Origin: Bog-159 sp963843255
Lineage (GTDB): Bacteria > Acidobacteriota > Terriglobia > Bryobacterales > Bryobacteraceae
DNA: 64,000 nucleotides
Direction: 5' to 3'
NCBI GenBank assembly: GCA_963843255.1
Contig: CAWJJQ010000007.1
Span: forward strand, 1-64,000
Shown: in pieces, positions 51,270-60,198 of the stretch
Layout of the letters: every line of letters begins with the position of its first letter
Position numbering within the stretch: position 1 is the stretch's first letter
Made by a program: the position numbers and the translations under genes
Notes under the pieces: generated by a model
What the model saw: only the letters and a program-made list of their open reading frames with translations
Databases searched by the model: none
What the model was told of the DNA's origin: nothing

Positions 51270-52003
51270 ACCTTTTCGATATCCGCCCGCAGCCGCATGA
51301 TCGCCTGGGATTTCAGATGCGAAATGCGGGATTCATGGAGGTCGACAACCTGCGCGATTTCGCGCAAGGTCAACTCTTCCAGATAGTAAAGCCCTAACAC
51401 GGTGCGCTCCATGGCAGGCATCCTGGAGATGGCTTCGGACAGCAGCTTTTCAAGCTGGGACCGTTCCACCAGACGGGAGGGAAGTTGCTCGCGGTCATCG
51501 GTCAGGTACTGCAGCACGCCCAGCTCTTCGCCATTTTCGCCTGTATATTCCAAGCTGCCGAGATTCAGACCTTGCACCTCTACCAGCCAGCGGTGATATT
51601 CCGTAAGATCCAGTCCCATCTCGGCCGCGATCTCGTCTTCAGCCGGGCTCCGGCGCAGCCGCTGCTCCGCGCGGGAGATGGCAAATTCGATCTGTTTGGC
51701 CTTCTTGCGCCGCTGCCGTGGAGCCCAGTCAAGCCCCCTCAGGCTGTCCAGAATCGCGCCCCTGATCTTATGTTCCGCGTATGTCTTCAGTTTGACGTTG
51801 TGCGACGCATCGTACTGGTCCACGGCCGCGATCAGCCCCACGATTCCCGCCGATACCAGGTCGTCCAGGCTGACGTTCTCGGGCAGGCGTTCGTGGATTC
51901 GTCGCGCGATCAGCCGGACCTGCGGCAGATGCTCCAGAATGAGGCGCTCGCGCTCCCCTGCGCGCCCCTCCTCGGCGTCCTGGCAGCGATACGGGTTAGG
52001 CAT
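51239..52003 (-). CDS. fliA: Flagellar sigma-28 factor
   Basis: This 254-aa FliA/WhiG-type sigma has region 2 (VRLIARRIHERLPENVSLDDLVSAGIVGLI, KTYAEHKIRGAILDSLRGLDWAPR), region 3 and region 4 (MPAMERTVLGLYYLEELTLREIA, ESRISHLKSQAIMRLR). It drives late flagellar genes. It overlaps the downstream fliN-type gene by 31 bp and lies 20 bp after flhF. No FlgM anti-sigma gene is visible in the window. Confidence 0.95.
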   Translation of the reverse strand: MPNPYRCQDAEEGRAGERERLILEHLPQVRLIARRIHERLPENVSLDDLVSAGIVGLIAAVDQYDASHNVKLKTYAEHKIRGAILDSLRGLDWAPRQRRKKAKQIEFAISRAEQRLRRSPAEDEIAAEMGLDLTEYHRWLVEVQGLNLGSLEYTGENGEELGVLQYLTDDREQLPSRLVERSQLEKLLSEAISRMPAMERTVLGLYYLEELTLREIAQVVDLHESRISHLKSQAIMRLRADIEKVWPSPAGGVV

Positions 52004-52023
52004 GACGTATCAAACAATTCCTT

Positions 52024-53127
52024 TCAGGCGGCCAGCCGCGCCGGAGACAGCGCCTGCGGCCAGAGCAGATTCAGCATGCGCGCCGAGGTGGCTGGCTCTA
52101 CGTCCTCCGGGATATTCTGCCCGGTTCCCAGAAACGAAACTGGTTTTCCGAGGCGTGTCGACACGGAGAAAGCCGTACCGAAAGAGCTGGTCTCATCCAC
52201 CCGGGTGAACATCAGGCTAGACGGCCTGAACATCTCGAAGCGTTCCACCACATGAATTAGATCGGCTGATTTCATCGACGCCGTTAACACCAGGTGGGTG
52301 GCCACCGACGGCCGGGATGCCAGAAAACGGGCCAAGTCCATGGCGCGATCCATGTCGCGCGGGCTGTAACCGGGGGTATCGATCAGAACCAACTGCTTTC
52401 CGCGGTGTTCCTCCAGCGCCAGCGCCAAGGCCCCCACGCTCTCGAGGGCCTGGAAACCGGCGCCCAGAATCGTCGCGTAGGAGCGTAACTGGTCGGCTCC
52501 GGCCACCCGCGCATCGTCCATCGACAACAGCACCACGGGGCGGCGCGCGGCGATGCCACGGGCCACCGCCAGTTTGGCGATCATGGTGGTCTTGCCGGCT
52601 CCCGGCGGCCCCACCAGAACGGCGGCATGTGGACCATCCGGCCCGGGCGCCGACAACACCGGATTCACCAGCGCGCGTTCTTCAATCTCCGCCGTGACCC
52701 GGTTCTCCAGATCGCTGGTGTCCGCCGTTCCCCGCCGGTAGGCCGCATCCAGAATTTGATGCACCAGTTCCCCTTCCACATCCGCCGCCATCAGGCGAGC
52801 GTGCCATTCGGACATCTCCGGACGGGAGGAGTGCGAGCCGCCCCACACCGAGCGCGCCAGCGTCTTGCCCATCACGTCCAATTGCCGCCGCATTTCGGAC
52901 AGTTCCGCGGCCAGCCGCGCATCGTGCGCGGAGAAGTCCTCTCCGGCCGCGGGCTGCGCCGCTTCGGCTTCCGGAACGAGCGCGCACACCACCTCATATT
53001 CGCCCAGGTGGCGCGCCTCCAGCGGCGCTTTGCGGGACTCCACCAGCATTGCCTCCGGCCCCAGTTCCCGGCGGGCCAGAGCCACGGCCCCTTCCACGGT
53101 GTTTGCGTAGAACGATTTGATGCGCAT
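52024..53127 (-). CDS. flhF: Flagellar GTPase FlhF
   Basis: The product is 367 aa. The N-terminal B region starts MRIKSFYANTVEGAVALARRELG. The SRP-type GTPase domain has VGPPGAGKTTMIAKLA near residue 175, a DDARVAGADQLRSYA stretch and LIDTPGYSPRDMDRA. FlhF recruits the first flagellar components to the pole and sets flagellar number together with FlhG. No flhG lies next to it in this window. It is encoded 20 bp after flhA on the minus strand. Confidence 0.95.
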   Translation of the reverse strand: MRIKSFYANTVEGAVALARRELGPEAMLVESRKAPLEARHLGEYEVVCALVPEAEAAQPAAGEDFSAHDARLAAELSEMRRQLDVMGKTLARSVWGGSHSSRPEMSEWHARLMAADVEGELVHQILDAAYRRGTADTSDLENRVTAEIEERALVNPVLSAPGPDGPHAAVLVGPPGAGKTTMIAKLAVARGIAARRPVVLLSMDDARVAGADQLRSYATILGAGFQALESVGALALALEEHRGKQLVLIDTPGYSPRDMDRAMDLARFLASRPSVATHLVLTASMKSADLIHVVERFEMFRPSSLMFTRVDETSSFGTAFSVSTRLGKPVSFLGTGQNIPEDVEPATSARMLNLLWPQALSPARLAA

Positions 53128-53147
53128 GTGTCTCCTGTTTGAATCCT

Positions 53148-55220
53148 TTATTGAATGACCCCCAACGAAACGACCTTCACTCCCGCCGGAACTTCGTTGT
53201 GCGAAAGGAAGAAGAGATGGGGCACGCCGGCCTCTACGATCTGGCGCAGGAAATAACGCGCGCCGGCAGTGGTTACCGCGGCCACCGGCCCTTCCAGCGT
53301 CCCGGTCTTGCGCTGGATCCGTTCCAGAATTTCACGGATAGTTTGCGGCGCCATGCTCAAGTGACTGGTCTGTTCACCGTGCTGCACGGCTGATTCCACG
53401 GCCTGCTCTATGGAGCCGTCCAGAAAATAGGCCGGCAGGTTACCGGATGCGTCGAGGTAACGTTTGGCCACCGTGCGCCGGATCGCCTGCCGCGCGAATT
53501 CCGTCAGTAGCACCAGATTGCGAGTGGATAGGACCGCCTCACCCAAGGCCTCCAGGATGGAACTGGCATCCCGAATGGAAACGCGCTCGCGCAGCAGATT
53601 CTGAAGCACCCGCTGCACCGCCGAGAGGGGGAGTTGTTTGGGGACCAGATCCTCCACCATCTTGGGCTGTTCCACCGCGACCAGGTCCAGCACTTTCTTG
53701 GCGTCCTGCCGCGAAAACAACTCGTAGGCGTGCTGCCGCACCAGTTCGGCAATGTGCGTACCCAACACGCTCACTCCGTCCACCAGGGTGTATCCTGCGG
53801 CGCGGGCCTGATCCGCACGCTGTTCGGGAACCCACCAGGCGGCCAATCCAAAGGCGGGCTCACGCGTCGCCGTGCCCTCCAGCGGCGGCGCGTCGCGCCC
53901 CGCAGGGATCGCCAACTGGCATCCCTGGGGCAGTTCATAGCGGGCAATCTCCGCGCCCTTGAGCGAAATGGCGTATTCCCGCGTGCGCAGAGCCAGATTG
54001 TCAGCCACCCGCACCGGAGGTAGCAGGTAGCCTAAATCCCCCGCCAGTTGTCGCCGGATGCCGGAAATCCGCTTCAGCAGCGGAGAGTTTTGGGCGCCTT
54101 CCACCAGCTTGACCAGGCCCAGGCCGACTTCGATGGACAAGGGCTCGACTTTCAGCAGCCCTTCCAGGTTGTCGCGCACCGGCTTGGCCGCCGCGGTCGC
54201 CTGTCCCTTGGTCTGGGGTTTTTCGCGCATGCGCCAAGCCCCGGTTCCCAGGCCCGCCCCCAGAAGCAGGAAGGGAATGCCGGGCATCCCCGGCAGAAAA
54301 GCCAGGAATACCAGCACTCCGCTCGCCAGCAGCAGCGGTTGCGCGCTGCCGAATACCTGCTTGCGGAAATCCGCGCCCAAGCGCACCTCGGAACCTGTGC
54401 GGGTAATGATCAGCCCGCCCGAGACCGAGATCATGAGCGCCGGGATGACCGTCACCAGGCCATCGCCGATGGTGAGCACCGTGTAAGTCTCGATCGCATG
54501 CCGCAATTCCATGCCATGCTGCAACACCCCGATGAGAAACCCGGCCACGATATTGATGCCGGTGATCATAATGCTGGCCACCGCGTCCCGCTGGGTGAAG
54601 CGAGAGGCGCCGTCCATGGCGCCGTAGAACTCCGCCTCGGCCGCCAGTTGCTTGCGGCGCAGGCGCGCCTCGGATTCGTCGATCAGTCCCGATCCCAGAT
54701 CCGAATCGATGGACATCTGTTTTCCGGGAAGCGCATCCAGGGTGAAGCGCGCGGTGACCTCGGAGATGCGCACCGCGCCGTGATTGATAACTATGTATTG
54801 GATGGCGATCAAAACCAGAAAAATCACAGTTCCGATGATGTAGTTGCCGCCTACCACGAAACTGCCGAACGCTTCGATCACATGCCCGGCCGCGGATGTC
54901 CCCGTGTTGCCGTTCAGCAGAATCAGCCGCGCCGAGGAGATGTTGAGGGCTAGACGGAAAAGCGTGAGCAACAGAAGCGTGGTGGGAAAAACGCTGAATT
55001 CCACCGGGCGCGTAATGTACATGGCGACCATCATCACGATGACCGACATCATGATGTCCATCACCAGCAGCAGGTCCAGCAGAAATGGCGGCAGCGGCAT
55101 GATGAGAGCCATCACGATGGCCAGCACCGCGATGGGTACAGCCAGGTCCGCCGCTTTGCCGCTGGAGAAGAACTCCCCCGGTTTCCAACCTGTATTCGCG
55201 ATTGCCGTGGCTTCTGCCAT
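53148..55220 (-). CDS. flhA: Flagellar export gate protein FlhA
   Basis: This 690-aa export-gate protein has eight predicted transmembrane helices in the N-terminal half, with the FHIPEP-type signature in VRISEVTARFTLDALPGKQMSID and RRKQLAAEAEFYGAMDGASRF. A cytoplasmic domain from about residue 350 binds chaperone-substrate complexes. FlhA forms the nonameric ring that couples proton flow to export. It lies between flhB and flhF, the usual order. Confidence 0.97.
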   Translation of the reverse strand: MAEATAIANTGWKPGEFFSSGKAADLAVPIAVLAIVMALIMPLPPFLLDLLLVMDIMMSVIVMMVAMYITRPVEFSVFPTTLLLLTLFRLALNISSARLILLNGNTGTSAAGHVIEAFGSFVVGGNYIIGTVIFLVLIAIQYIVINHGAVRISEVTARFTLDALPGKQMSIDSDLGSGLIDESEARLRRKQLAAEAEFYGAMDGASRFTQRDAVASIMITGINIVAGFLIGVLQHGMELRHAIETYTVLTIGDGLVTVIPALMISVSGGLIITRTGSEVRLGADFRKQVFGSAQPLLLASGVLVFLAFLPGMPGIPFLLLGAGLGTGAWRMREKPQTKGQATAAAKPVRDNLEGLLKVEPLSIEVGLGLVKLVEGAQNSPLLKRISGIRRQLAGDLGYLLPPVRVADNLALRTREYAISLKGAEIARYELPQGCQLAIPAGRDAPPLEGTATREPAFGLAAWWVPEQRADQARAAGYTLVDGVSVLGTHIAELVRQHAYELFSRQDAKKVLDLVAVEQPKMVEDLVPKQLPLSAVQRVLQNLLRERVSIRDASSILEALGEAVLSTRNLVLLTEFARQAIRRTVAKRYLDASGNLPAYFLDGSIEQAVESAVQHGEQTSHLSMAPQTIREILERIQRKTGTLEGPVAAVTTAGARYFLRQIVEAGVPHLFFLSHNEVPAGVKVVSLGVIQ

Positions 55221-55242
55221 TCCGTCCCGCTTCGTTCGCTTC

Positions 55243-56304
55243 CTAACCCGGTAATCGGCCGTTCATGAGTTTGTATACATAGGCCAGAATCTCGGCCACC
55301 GCGCGATACAGGTGGGCAGGGATCTCCTGCCCCACTTCCACTGAGCGGTATAGAGCCTGCGCCAGCGGAGGATTCTCGATGATCGGAATCTGGTGTTCCA
55401 TGGCCCGCTTGCGGATACGCTGCGCCAGGTAGTTCTTCCCCTTGGCCACTACCACTGGTGTGGCCATCGAATCGAGGGCGTAGCGCAAAGCTACGGCGTA
55501 GTGCGTGGGGTTGACGATTACCGCCGTGGCCTTGGGAACTTCATTCATCATCTTGTGCCGCAGGCGTTCGCGCTGGATGCGCCGGATGCGCGCCTTCATC
55601 TGCGGATTACCCTCGGTCTCCTTGATCTCGTCACGCATTTCCTGCTTGCTCATGCGCAGGTCTTTGCGGTGCCGCTGCCGGGCGCGCATCAGGTCTAGCA
55701 CGCCGAAGATCAGGAAGACCCCGCAGGCCCTCCACAGCAGCGTGCCGAGCGAAGCGCATGTCTGCCGGAATCCGGTTTCGACGTTTTGGAACGGCAGAGC
55801 CATGTAGGTGAAAAGATTGTCCCGTACGATCCCATAGACCGCCAGCCCGAACAGCGGCAGCATCACCAGCGCGCGCAACAGAGCAGGGAGGTTCTGGCGG
55901 GGCAACTCGCGCAGCTTCGAGAGCGGATTGAGCCGCTTCAAATCCGGCGACAGTTTCTTCAGGCTCACTCCCAATTGGGTAGCGATCAACTGCATACCCA
56001 GGGTTGCCAGTAGTAGCAATCCGGCGGCCGGGGACAGCAGTTCGAACAGACGGACCAGCAAATGGCGGCTGATCTCCACTACCTGCCCGTCGGCCGGGGC
56101 CGAAAAGGCCGACGCCAGCGTCTGGCGCATGAGCTGGCGCAGTTCCCCCAGCCACTCTCCACCCCAGGCGCTGAGTAACGCCACGAATACCAGAAACTGC
56201 ATGGCCGGGACAAACTGGCGCGCTGTCGGAAACTGCCCCTCCTTACGCGCTTTATCCAGGCGCTTAGGTGTGGGCTCTTCTGTACGCTGACCTTTATCCG
56301 CCAT
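55243..56304 (-). CDS. flhB: Flagellar export switch protein FlhB
   Basis: The product is 353 aa. It starts GQRTEEPTPKRLDKARKEGQ, the FlhB/YscU hallmark, and has four transmembrane helices. The self-cleavage site NPTH lies in TAVIVNPTHYAVALRY near residue 263; autocleavage switches export from rod-hook to filament proteins. The C-terminal cytoplasmic domain is complete. It lies 12 bp downstream of fliR. Confidence 0.97.
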   Translation of the reverse strand: MADKGQRTEEPTPKRLDKARKEGQFPTARQFVPAMQFLVFVALLSAWGGEWLGELRQLMRQTLASAFSAPADGQVVEISRHLLVRLFELLSPAAGLLLLATLGMQLIATQLGVSLKKLSPDLKRLNPLSKLRELPRQNLPALLRALVMLPLFGLAVYGIVRDNLFTYMALPFQNVETGFRQTCASLGTLLWRACGVFLIFGVLDLMRARQRHRKDLRMSKQEMRDEIKETEGNPQMKARIRRIQRERLRHKMMNEVPKATAVIVNPTHYAVALRYALDSMATPVVVAKGKNYLAQRIRKRAMEHQIPIIENPPLAQALYRSVEVGQEIPAHLYRAVAEILAYVYKLMNGRLPG

Positions 56305-56316
56305 GCTCTCCCGGCT

Positions 56317-57078
56317 TCAAAAGCGCAGCACCTGGCGCAGCGTACTAAAAACGACCGCGCCAAAAGCGGCCATCAACCTCGGCAGCAAAACCGTAAGCCA
56401 GCCGAGCAGCAAAAGGGCCCCCATCATCTTGAGGGGAAATGCCAGGGTCAGCAGCTGCAACTGGGCGTTCAGGCGGCCGAGCAGGCCCAACGCGATGTCT
56501 GCCAGCACCAGTAGTGCGATGCCGGGCATCGCTAACCGCATGGCCAGCGCCAGCATATCCGCGCCCAGGCGGAACAAGGGCTCGGCGGCCGCGCGCGGCA
56601 CCCAGGCCCCTGCTGGATGTGTCTGGAGGCTGTACGATAGCGTGCGGATCACTTCTCGATCCAGGCCGAGGGAAAGAAACACCAGCCCGCCGGCCAGTTG
56701 GGCGAACACCAGCAACACCCCGGATTCGGCTTGCGTGGTGGGATCAATAGTTTGCGCGAAACTGAACCCCGCATTCAAACTAAGAACTTGCGCGCCCAAC
56801 AGGAAGGCTTCCAGGATTAAGGCGACGCCCAGGCCGATGGTGACTCCCACGGCGATTTCCGGCAGAACCCAAAGCAGCAGCGTGGGCGCGTTAGCCGGCA
56901 GGGTGACCCGCGGCCAGCGGGAATATAGCGCCAGAGTGGTTACCACGGACAACACGATGCGCGCCATGGGCGGACTACTGGCCAGCCCGGGCAAGGGCAC
57001 CAGCGCGAATACCCCCGATACCCGCGCCAGCACCAGCAGGAACCCGTAGAGCGTGGGCAGAGTCAGATCAACGGGCAT
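56317..57078 (-). CDS. fliR: Flagellar export protein FliR
   Basis: The product is 253 aa with about six transmembrane helices and typical FliR segments (FALVPLPGLASSPPMARIVLSV, EIAVGVTIGLGVALILEAFLLGAQVLS). FliR joins FliP and FliQ in the helical export pore. The start overlaps the end of fliQ by 11 bp. Divergence from enteric FliR is ordinary for the family. Confidence 0.95.
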   Translation of the reverse strand: MPVDLTLPTLYGFLLVLARVSGVFALVPLPGLASSPPMARIVLSVVTTLALYSRWPRVTLPANAPTLLLWVLPEIAVGVTIGLGVALILEAFLLGAQVLSLNAGFSFAQTIDPTTQAESGVLLVFAQLAGGLVFLSLGLDREVIRTLSYSLQTHPAGAWVPRAAAEPLFRLGADMLALAMRLAMPGIALLVLADIALGLLGRLNAQLQLLTLAFPLKMMGALLLLGWLTVLLPRLMAAFGAVVFSTLRQVLRF

Positions 57079-57337
57079 AGCGCCCCAGGTCTCCCAGCAG
57101 CGCGTTAGTGTAGGCTGTCATCCGCGCCATCATCCAGGGCATGAGCAGCAGGATGGCCAGCAGGAAAACCAGCAGGCGGGGTATCGCGCCGAATGCCGTA
57201 TCCTGGATCGACGTGACAATCTGCGCCAGGCTGATAACGATGCCCGCCACGAAGCCGATCGCCAGCAGCGGCGCCGCGATCCAAAAAGCCGCCAGGAGTG
57301 TCTGGCGCAGGATTTCCACTACCGCGTCGGTGGTCAT
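57068..57337 (-). CDS. fliQ: Flagellar export protein FliQ
   Basis: This 89-aa protein has two transmembrane helices with the FliQ pattern (VVEILRQTLLAAFWIAAPLLAIGFVAGIVISLAQIVTS is split by a short loop from the second helix). It is a pore subunit present in four copies. It lies between fliP and fliR with short or overlapping junctions. Confidence 0.95.
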   Translation of the reverse strand: MTTDAVVEILRQTLLAAFWIAAPLLAIGFVAGIVISLAQIVTSIQDTAFGAIPRLLVFLLAILLLMPWMMARMTAYTNALLGDLGRYAR

Positions 57338-57346
57338 TTTCAGCCC

Positions 57347-58078
57347 TCAGGCGAAGCTCTTCATGAGTGATCCGACGACCAGATTCCAGCCGTCCACCAG
57401 CACGAATAAGAGGATCTTGAAGGGCGCCGAAATCATGACCGGCGGCAACTGGATCATGCCTATCGACAGGGTCACCGACGCCACCACCAGGTCAATCACC
57501 AGGAACGGCAGGTAGAGCACCGCGCCGATCTGGAAGGAGGCCTTTAACTCGGAAAGGATATAAGCCGGGATCAGGACTTTCAGATCCAAATCCGCCGGCG
57601 TGCGCGGAGCCGGCGAATGCGAGACCTCCAGGAACAGGGCGATGTCCTTTTCTCTGGCGAAGCGCAGCCAGAACTGGCGCAAAGGCCGGGCCGCCTCCTG
57701 GGCAGCCTGCTCGACGGTAATCTGGCCGTTGTCGAGGGGCGTCCAGGCTTGTTCGTAGATCTGGCTGGCTAACGGCTGCATGGTGAGCAGGCTGAGGAAA
57801 AGCGCCAGCCCCACCAGTACCTGATTGGACGGCGCGGTTTGGGTGCCCAGCGCCTGCCGTAGGAAGTGCAGGACAATGATGGTGCGCAGGAAGGGGGTCA
57901 CGGACATCATCGCGGCCGGCAGGATGGTCAGCGCCGTCAGCACCAGTACGATCTGCATGGGGGAGCTCAGCGAGCCGCCCTTGGTCAGCCAGGAACTGCC
58001 GCCCCTTACCGATGCCGCGCCCGCATCTAGCGGCAGGAGCAGCGCCAGCAAACCCGCGCATGCCAGACGGCGCCCCAT
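57347..58078 (-). CDS. fliP: Flagellar export protein FliP
   Basis: The product is 243 aa from ATG 58078, whose A is the last base of the fliO stop (TGATG); the open frame upstream to 58129 lies inside fliO. A signal peptide (RRLACAGLLALLLPLDAGAAS) is followed by FliP blocks: IVLVLTALTILPAAMMSVTPFLRTIIVLHFLR and ALFLSLLTMQP. The C-terminal IPAYILSELKASFQIG and IGMIQLPPVMISAPFKILLFV also match. It forms the pentameric core of the export pore with fliR. Confidence 0.96.
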   Translation of the reverse strand: MGRRLACAGLLALLLPLDAGAASVRGGSSWLTKGGSLSSPMQIVLVLTALTILPAAMMSVTPFLRTIIVLHFLRQALGTQTAPSNQVLVGLALFLSLLTMQPLASQIYEQAWTPLDNGQITVEQAAQEAARPLRQFWLRFAREKDIALFLEVSHSPAPRTPADLDLKVLIPAYILSELKASFQIGAVLYLPFLVIDLVVASVTLSIGMIQLPPVMISAPFKILLFVLVDGWNLVVGSLMKSFA

Positions 58079-58365
58079 CAACGGTCCTCCGCCGTCCGGG
58101 CCGGAAGCCGGGCATCCGCGCCGGCCCAATCAAAGCTCTCCAACAGCGCGCATCCCGCCGGCGAAATTCCCACCAGCAGGCCGCGGCCCGCCAGCCGCAC
58201 CAGGTGCAGCGAATGCTGCGGCCCCAGCGCTACGCGTTCCACCGCTTCGAGGGTGCGGGAACGGGGATGTATCCGCGTCAGCCCCTTGCGCCGCAGCCAC
58301 CAGAGAGACCCCGCCAAAAGCAACAGCACCGCACTCACGGCCAGAATCTGTGGTATTAATTCCAT
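58078..58365 (-). CDS. fliO: Flagellar assembly protein FliO
   Basis: This 95-aa protein has an N-terminal transmembrane helix (ILAVSAVLLLLAGSLWWL), then a small cytoplasmic domain RTLEAVERVALGPQHSLHLVRLAGRGLLVGIS, the FliO signature. FliO is a chaperone-like helper for FliP pore assembly. The stop overlaps the fliP start by one base. Confidence 0.9.
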   Translation of the reverse strand: MELIPQILAVSAVLLLLAGSLWWLRRKGLTRIHPRSRTLEAVERVALGPQHSLHLVRLAGRGLLVGISPAGCALLESFDWAGADARLPARTAEDR

Positions 58366-58383
58366 GTGCTTCTCTCCACGGCC

Positions 58384-58632
58384 TTAGACATCACCGATGA
58401 AATCGGTGATGCGTACGCCCAGGTTGTTTTCGACCACCACGATCTCCCCGCAGCCAATCCGTATGCCGCCCACGTACAGGTCGATGTTCTCGCCGGCGGA
58501 GCGCTTCATACCGATTAGGCTGCCGGGCTCCAACTGCATAATCTGCCCCACGGTAAGTACCCGGCGGTCCAGTTCGGCCTCGATATCCATGGGCACATCG
58601 GCATACCGCGCGATCTCTTCAAGCGCGTTCAT
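58384..58632 (-). CDS. fliN: Flagellar motor switch protein FliN (short form)
   Basis: The 82-aa product is essentially one SpoA domain: ARYADVPMDIEAELDRRVLTVGQIMQLEPGSLIGMKRSAGENIDLYVGGIRIGCGEIVVVENNLGVRI, given here in its family order. It is shorter than E. coli FliN (137 aa) because the N-terminal extension is missing. It builds the lower C-ring that sets rotation direction. A longer paralogue is at 50424. Confidence 0.93.
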   Translation of the reverse strand: MNALEEIARYADVPMDIEAELDRRVLTVGQIMQLEPGSLIGMKRSAGENIDLYVGGIRIGCGEIVVVENNLGVRITDFIGDV

Positions 58633-58639
58633 TTCGCTC

Positions 58640-59923
58640 CTAGCTGATCAGGTTGGTAGTGGCTTGTGCCAGGGTATTGACCGTGGTCACCACTTTGGAA
58701 TTTGCCTGGTAGGCGCTTTGCAGCACAATCAGCTGGGTGAGTTCCTTGGCGATATCCACATTCGAGGATTCCAGCGCACCGCCCACTATGGTGCCGCGGC
58801 CCCCGGTGCCGGGTACTCCCACCGAGGGCTGCCCAGTATCGGCGCTCACCTGGTATTCGTTATTTCCCATGGCGATGAGCGTCTGGGGATTGCGAATACT
58901 GGCCAGCGCTACCTGTCCGACTACTAACTGCTGGCCGTTAGAGTATGTGGCCAGCAGTTGGCCGCCATTGGCCATGGTCACGCTGGTCAGATCCGAAGCC
59001 GCAGCGCCGTTCTGAGTGTTGGCCGAGGCCGCCGAGGCTTGGTCAAACTGGGTCAGAGTGCCGGAACCGTCCGCATTGTCCATACTCCAGTTCACGCTCA
59101 TATCCTGCGCTCCATTGGCCAAGCCGGTGATGCTCAGGGCGATCGGGTTTCCGGCCGACGAGCTGATCAACTGGCCAGCGCTTTGATTGTTGGTGGCATC
59201 GCCGAATGCCAGACTGGGAGCCGGGTTGGTATTGGCGGGAGGATAGATCTGGTAAGGCGTTCCCGCCGTCCCGGCGCTCACGTCAGCCCCCGGGACGGTC
59301 ACCGTGTAGGACCAGGTGTTGGCGGATGCTTTTTCAAAATTGAAAGTCAACACGTGCGGACTGCCCACCGAGTCATAAACGGTGACGGGAGCAGACCAGT
59401 CGGAGGCGGACCCTACCGCTGCGGAGGCATCAAAGTTGCCGCTCAGGGTGACGCTCGAGGTTGCCACCGGCGCGTCCATGGAGCCCAGCGGCAAAGTGAT
59501 GGTACCGGTCGGCCCACCCGTGTTGACCACGCCGTTGGTCGCCATCCAGCCTTGCACCTGCTCCCCGGTCGGGGTGAGCAGATTGCCGTTGAGGTCCACC
59601 TGGAAGTTACCGGCGCGCGTATATTGGGTTGCGCCATTGTTGTTCACAATGAAAAAGCCGCCTCCCTGGATGGCCGCGTCCAGCGATCCGCTGCTGGATT
59701 GGATAGCGCCCTGGGTGAACTGCCGGACGGTCACCGGTGCTCCCACGCCGAACCCCAGTTGGGTTTCTCCAGCGCCCATGGATTCGCTGACCAGGTCGCG
59801 GAAGTAAGCGGCGCTTTCCTTGAAGCCGGGTGTGTTCAGATTGGCCAGATTGTTGCCGACTACGTCGACCGCTGTGCCGTTGGCGTCCAGAGCGGATAGG
59901 GCCGTGCTGAATGCTGCAAACAT
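58640..59923 (-). CDS. flgE: Flagellar hook protein FlgE
   Basis: This 427-aa hook protein starts with the rod/hook N-terminus FSTALSALDANGTAVDVVGNNLANLNTPGFKE. A variable beta-rich middle follows with many Ser/Thr/Gly. The end is the conserved SSNVDIAKELTQLIVLQSAYQANSKVVTTVNTLAQ. Both terminal helices form the hook inner core. It lies between flgD and fliN, typical for a hook operon. Confidence 0.95.
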   Translation of the reverse strand: MFAAFSTALSALDANGTAVDVVGNNLANLNTPGFKESAAYFRDLVSESMGAGETQLGFGVGAPVTVRQFTQGAIQSSSGSLDAAIQGGGFFIVNNNGATQYTRAGNFQVDLNGNLLTPTGEQVQGWMATNGVVNTGGPTGTITLPLGSMDAPVATSSVTLSGNFDASAAVGSASDWSAPVTVYDSVGSPHVLTFNFEKASANTWSYTVTVPGADVSAGTAGTPYQIYPPANTNPAPSLAFGDATNNQSAGQLISSSAGNPIALSITGLANGAQDMSVNWSMDNADGSGTLTQFDQASAASANTQNGAAASDLTSVTMANGGQLLATYSNGQQLVVGQVALASIRNPQTLIAMGNNEYQVSADTGQPSVGVPGTGGRGTIVGGALESSNVDIAKELTQLIVLQSAYQANSKVVTTVNTLAQATTNLIS

Positions 59924-59925
59924 GT

Positions 59926-60198
59926 CTAGTGTCCTCCTTGGGTCGTGCTGCTGCTGCCGGTTTGAGTGTCGAGATCCGAGCGGATGGCGACCAATTGTTC
60001 GAGTGAGCTGAACTGGGCCAGTTGCGTTACGAAAGCCGTGCTGTCGGTTGGGCTGGTGGGATCCTGATATTTGAGTTGCGCCACCAGAAGCTGCAGAAAT
60101 TGATTTTCACTCACATTATTCAGCGATTGATCCTGTGAGGAAGTGGACGAACTGCCGGTCTTCGATTGATTTTGCGTCGCCATGGGTTGAATCGTCAT
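59926..60198 (-). CDS. flgD: Hook cap/scaffold protein FlgD, minimal form
   Basis: The product is 90 aa from ATG 60198, which overlaps the fliK stop as ATGA and follows GAGGAG. It contains the FlgD N-terminal signature NQFLQLLVAQLKYQDPTSPTDSTAFVTQLAQFSSLEQL in family order. The C-terminal Tudor/fibronectin-like domain of full FlgD (about 220 aa) is absent. It is either a natural minimal FlgD or helped by another protein. It lies directly before flgE. Confidence 0.9.
   Translation of the reverse strand: MTIQPMATQNQSKTGSSSTSSQDQSLNNVSENQFLQLLVAQLKYQDPTSPTDSTAFVTQLAQFSSLEQLVAIRSDLDTQTGSSSTTQGGH

Noticed and set aside
54048..54953. 301-codon plus-strand ORF
   Set aside because: Shadow of flhA; Gln/His/Arg-rich, no ribosome site.
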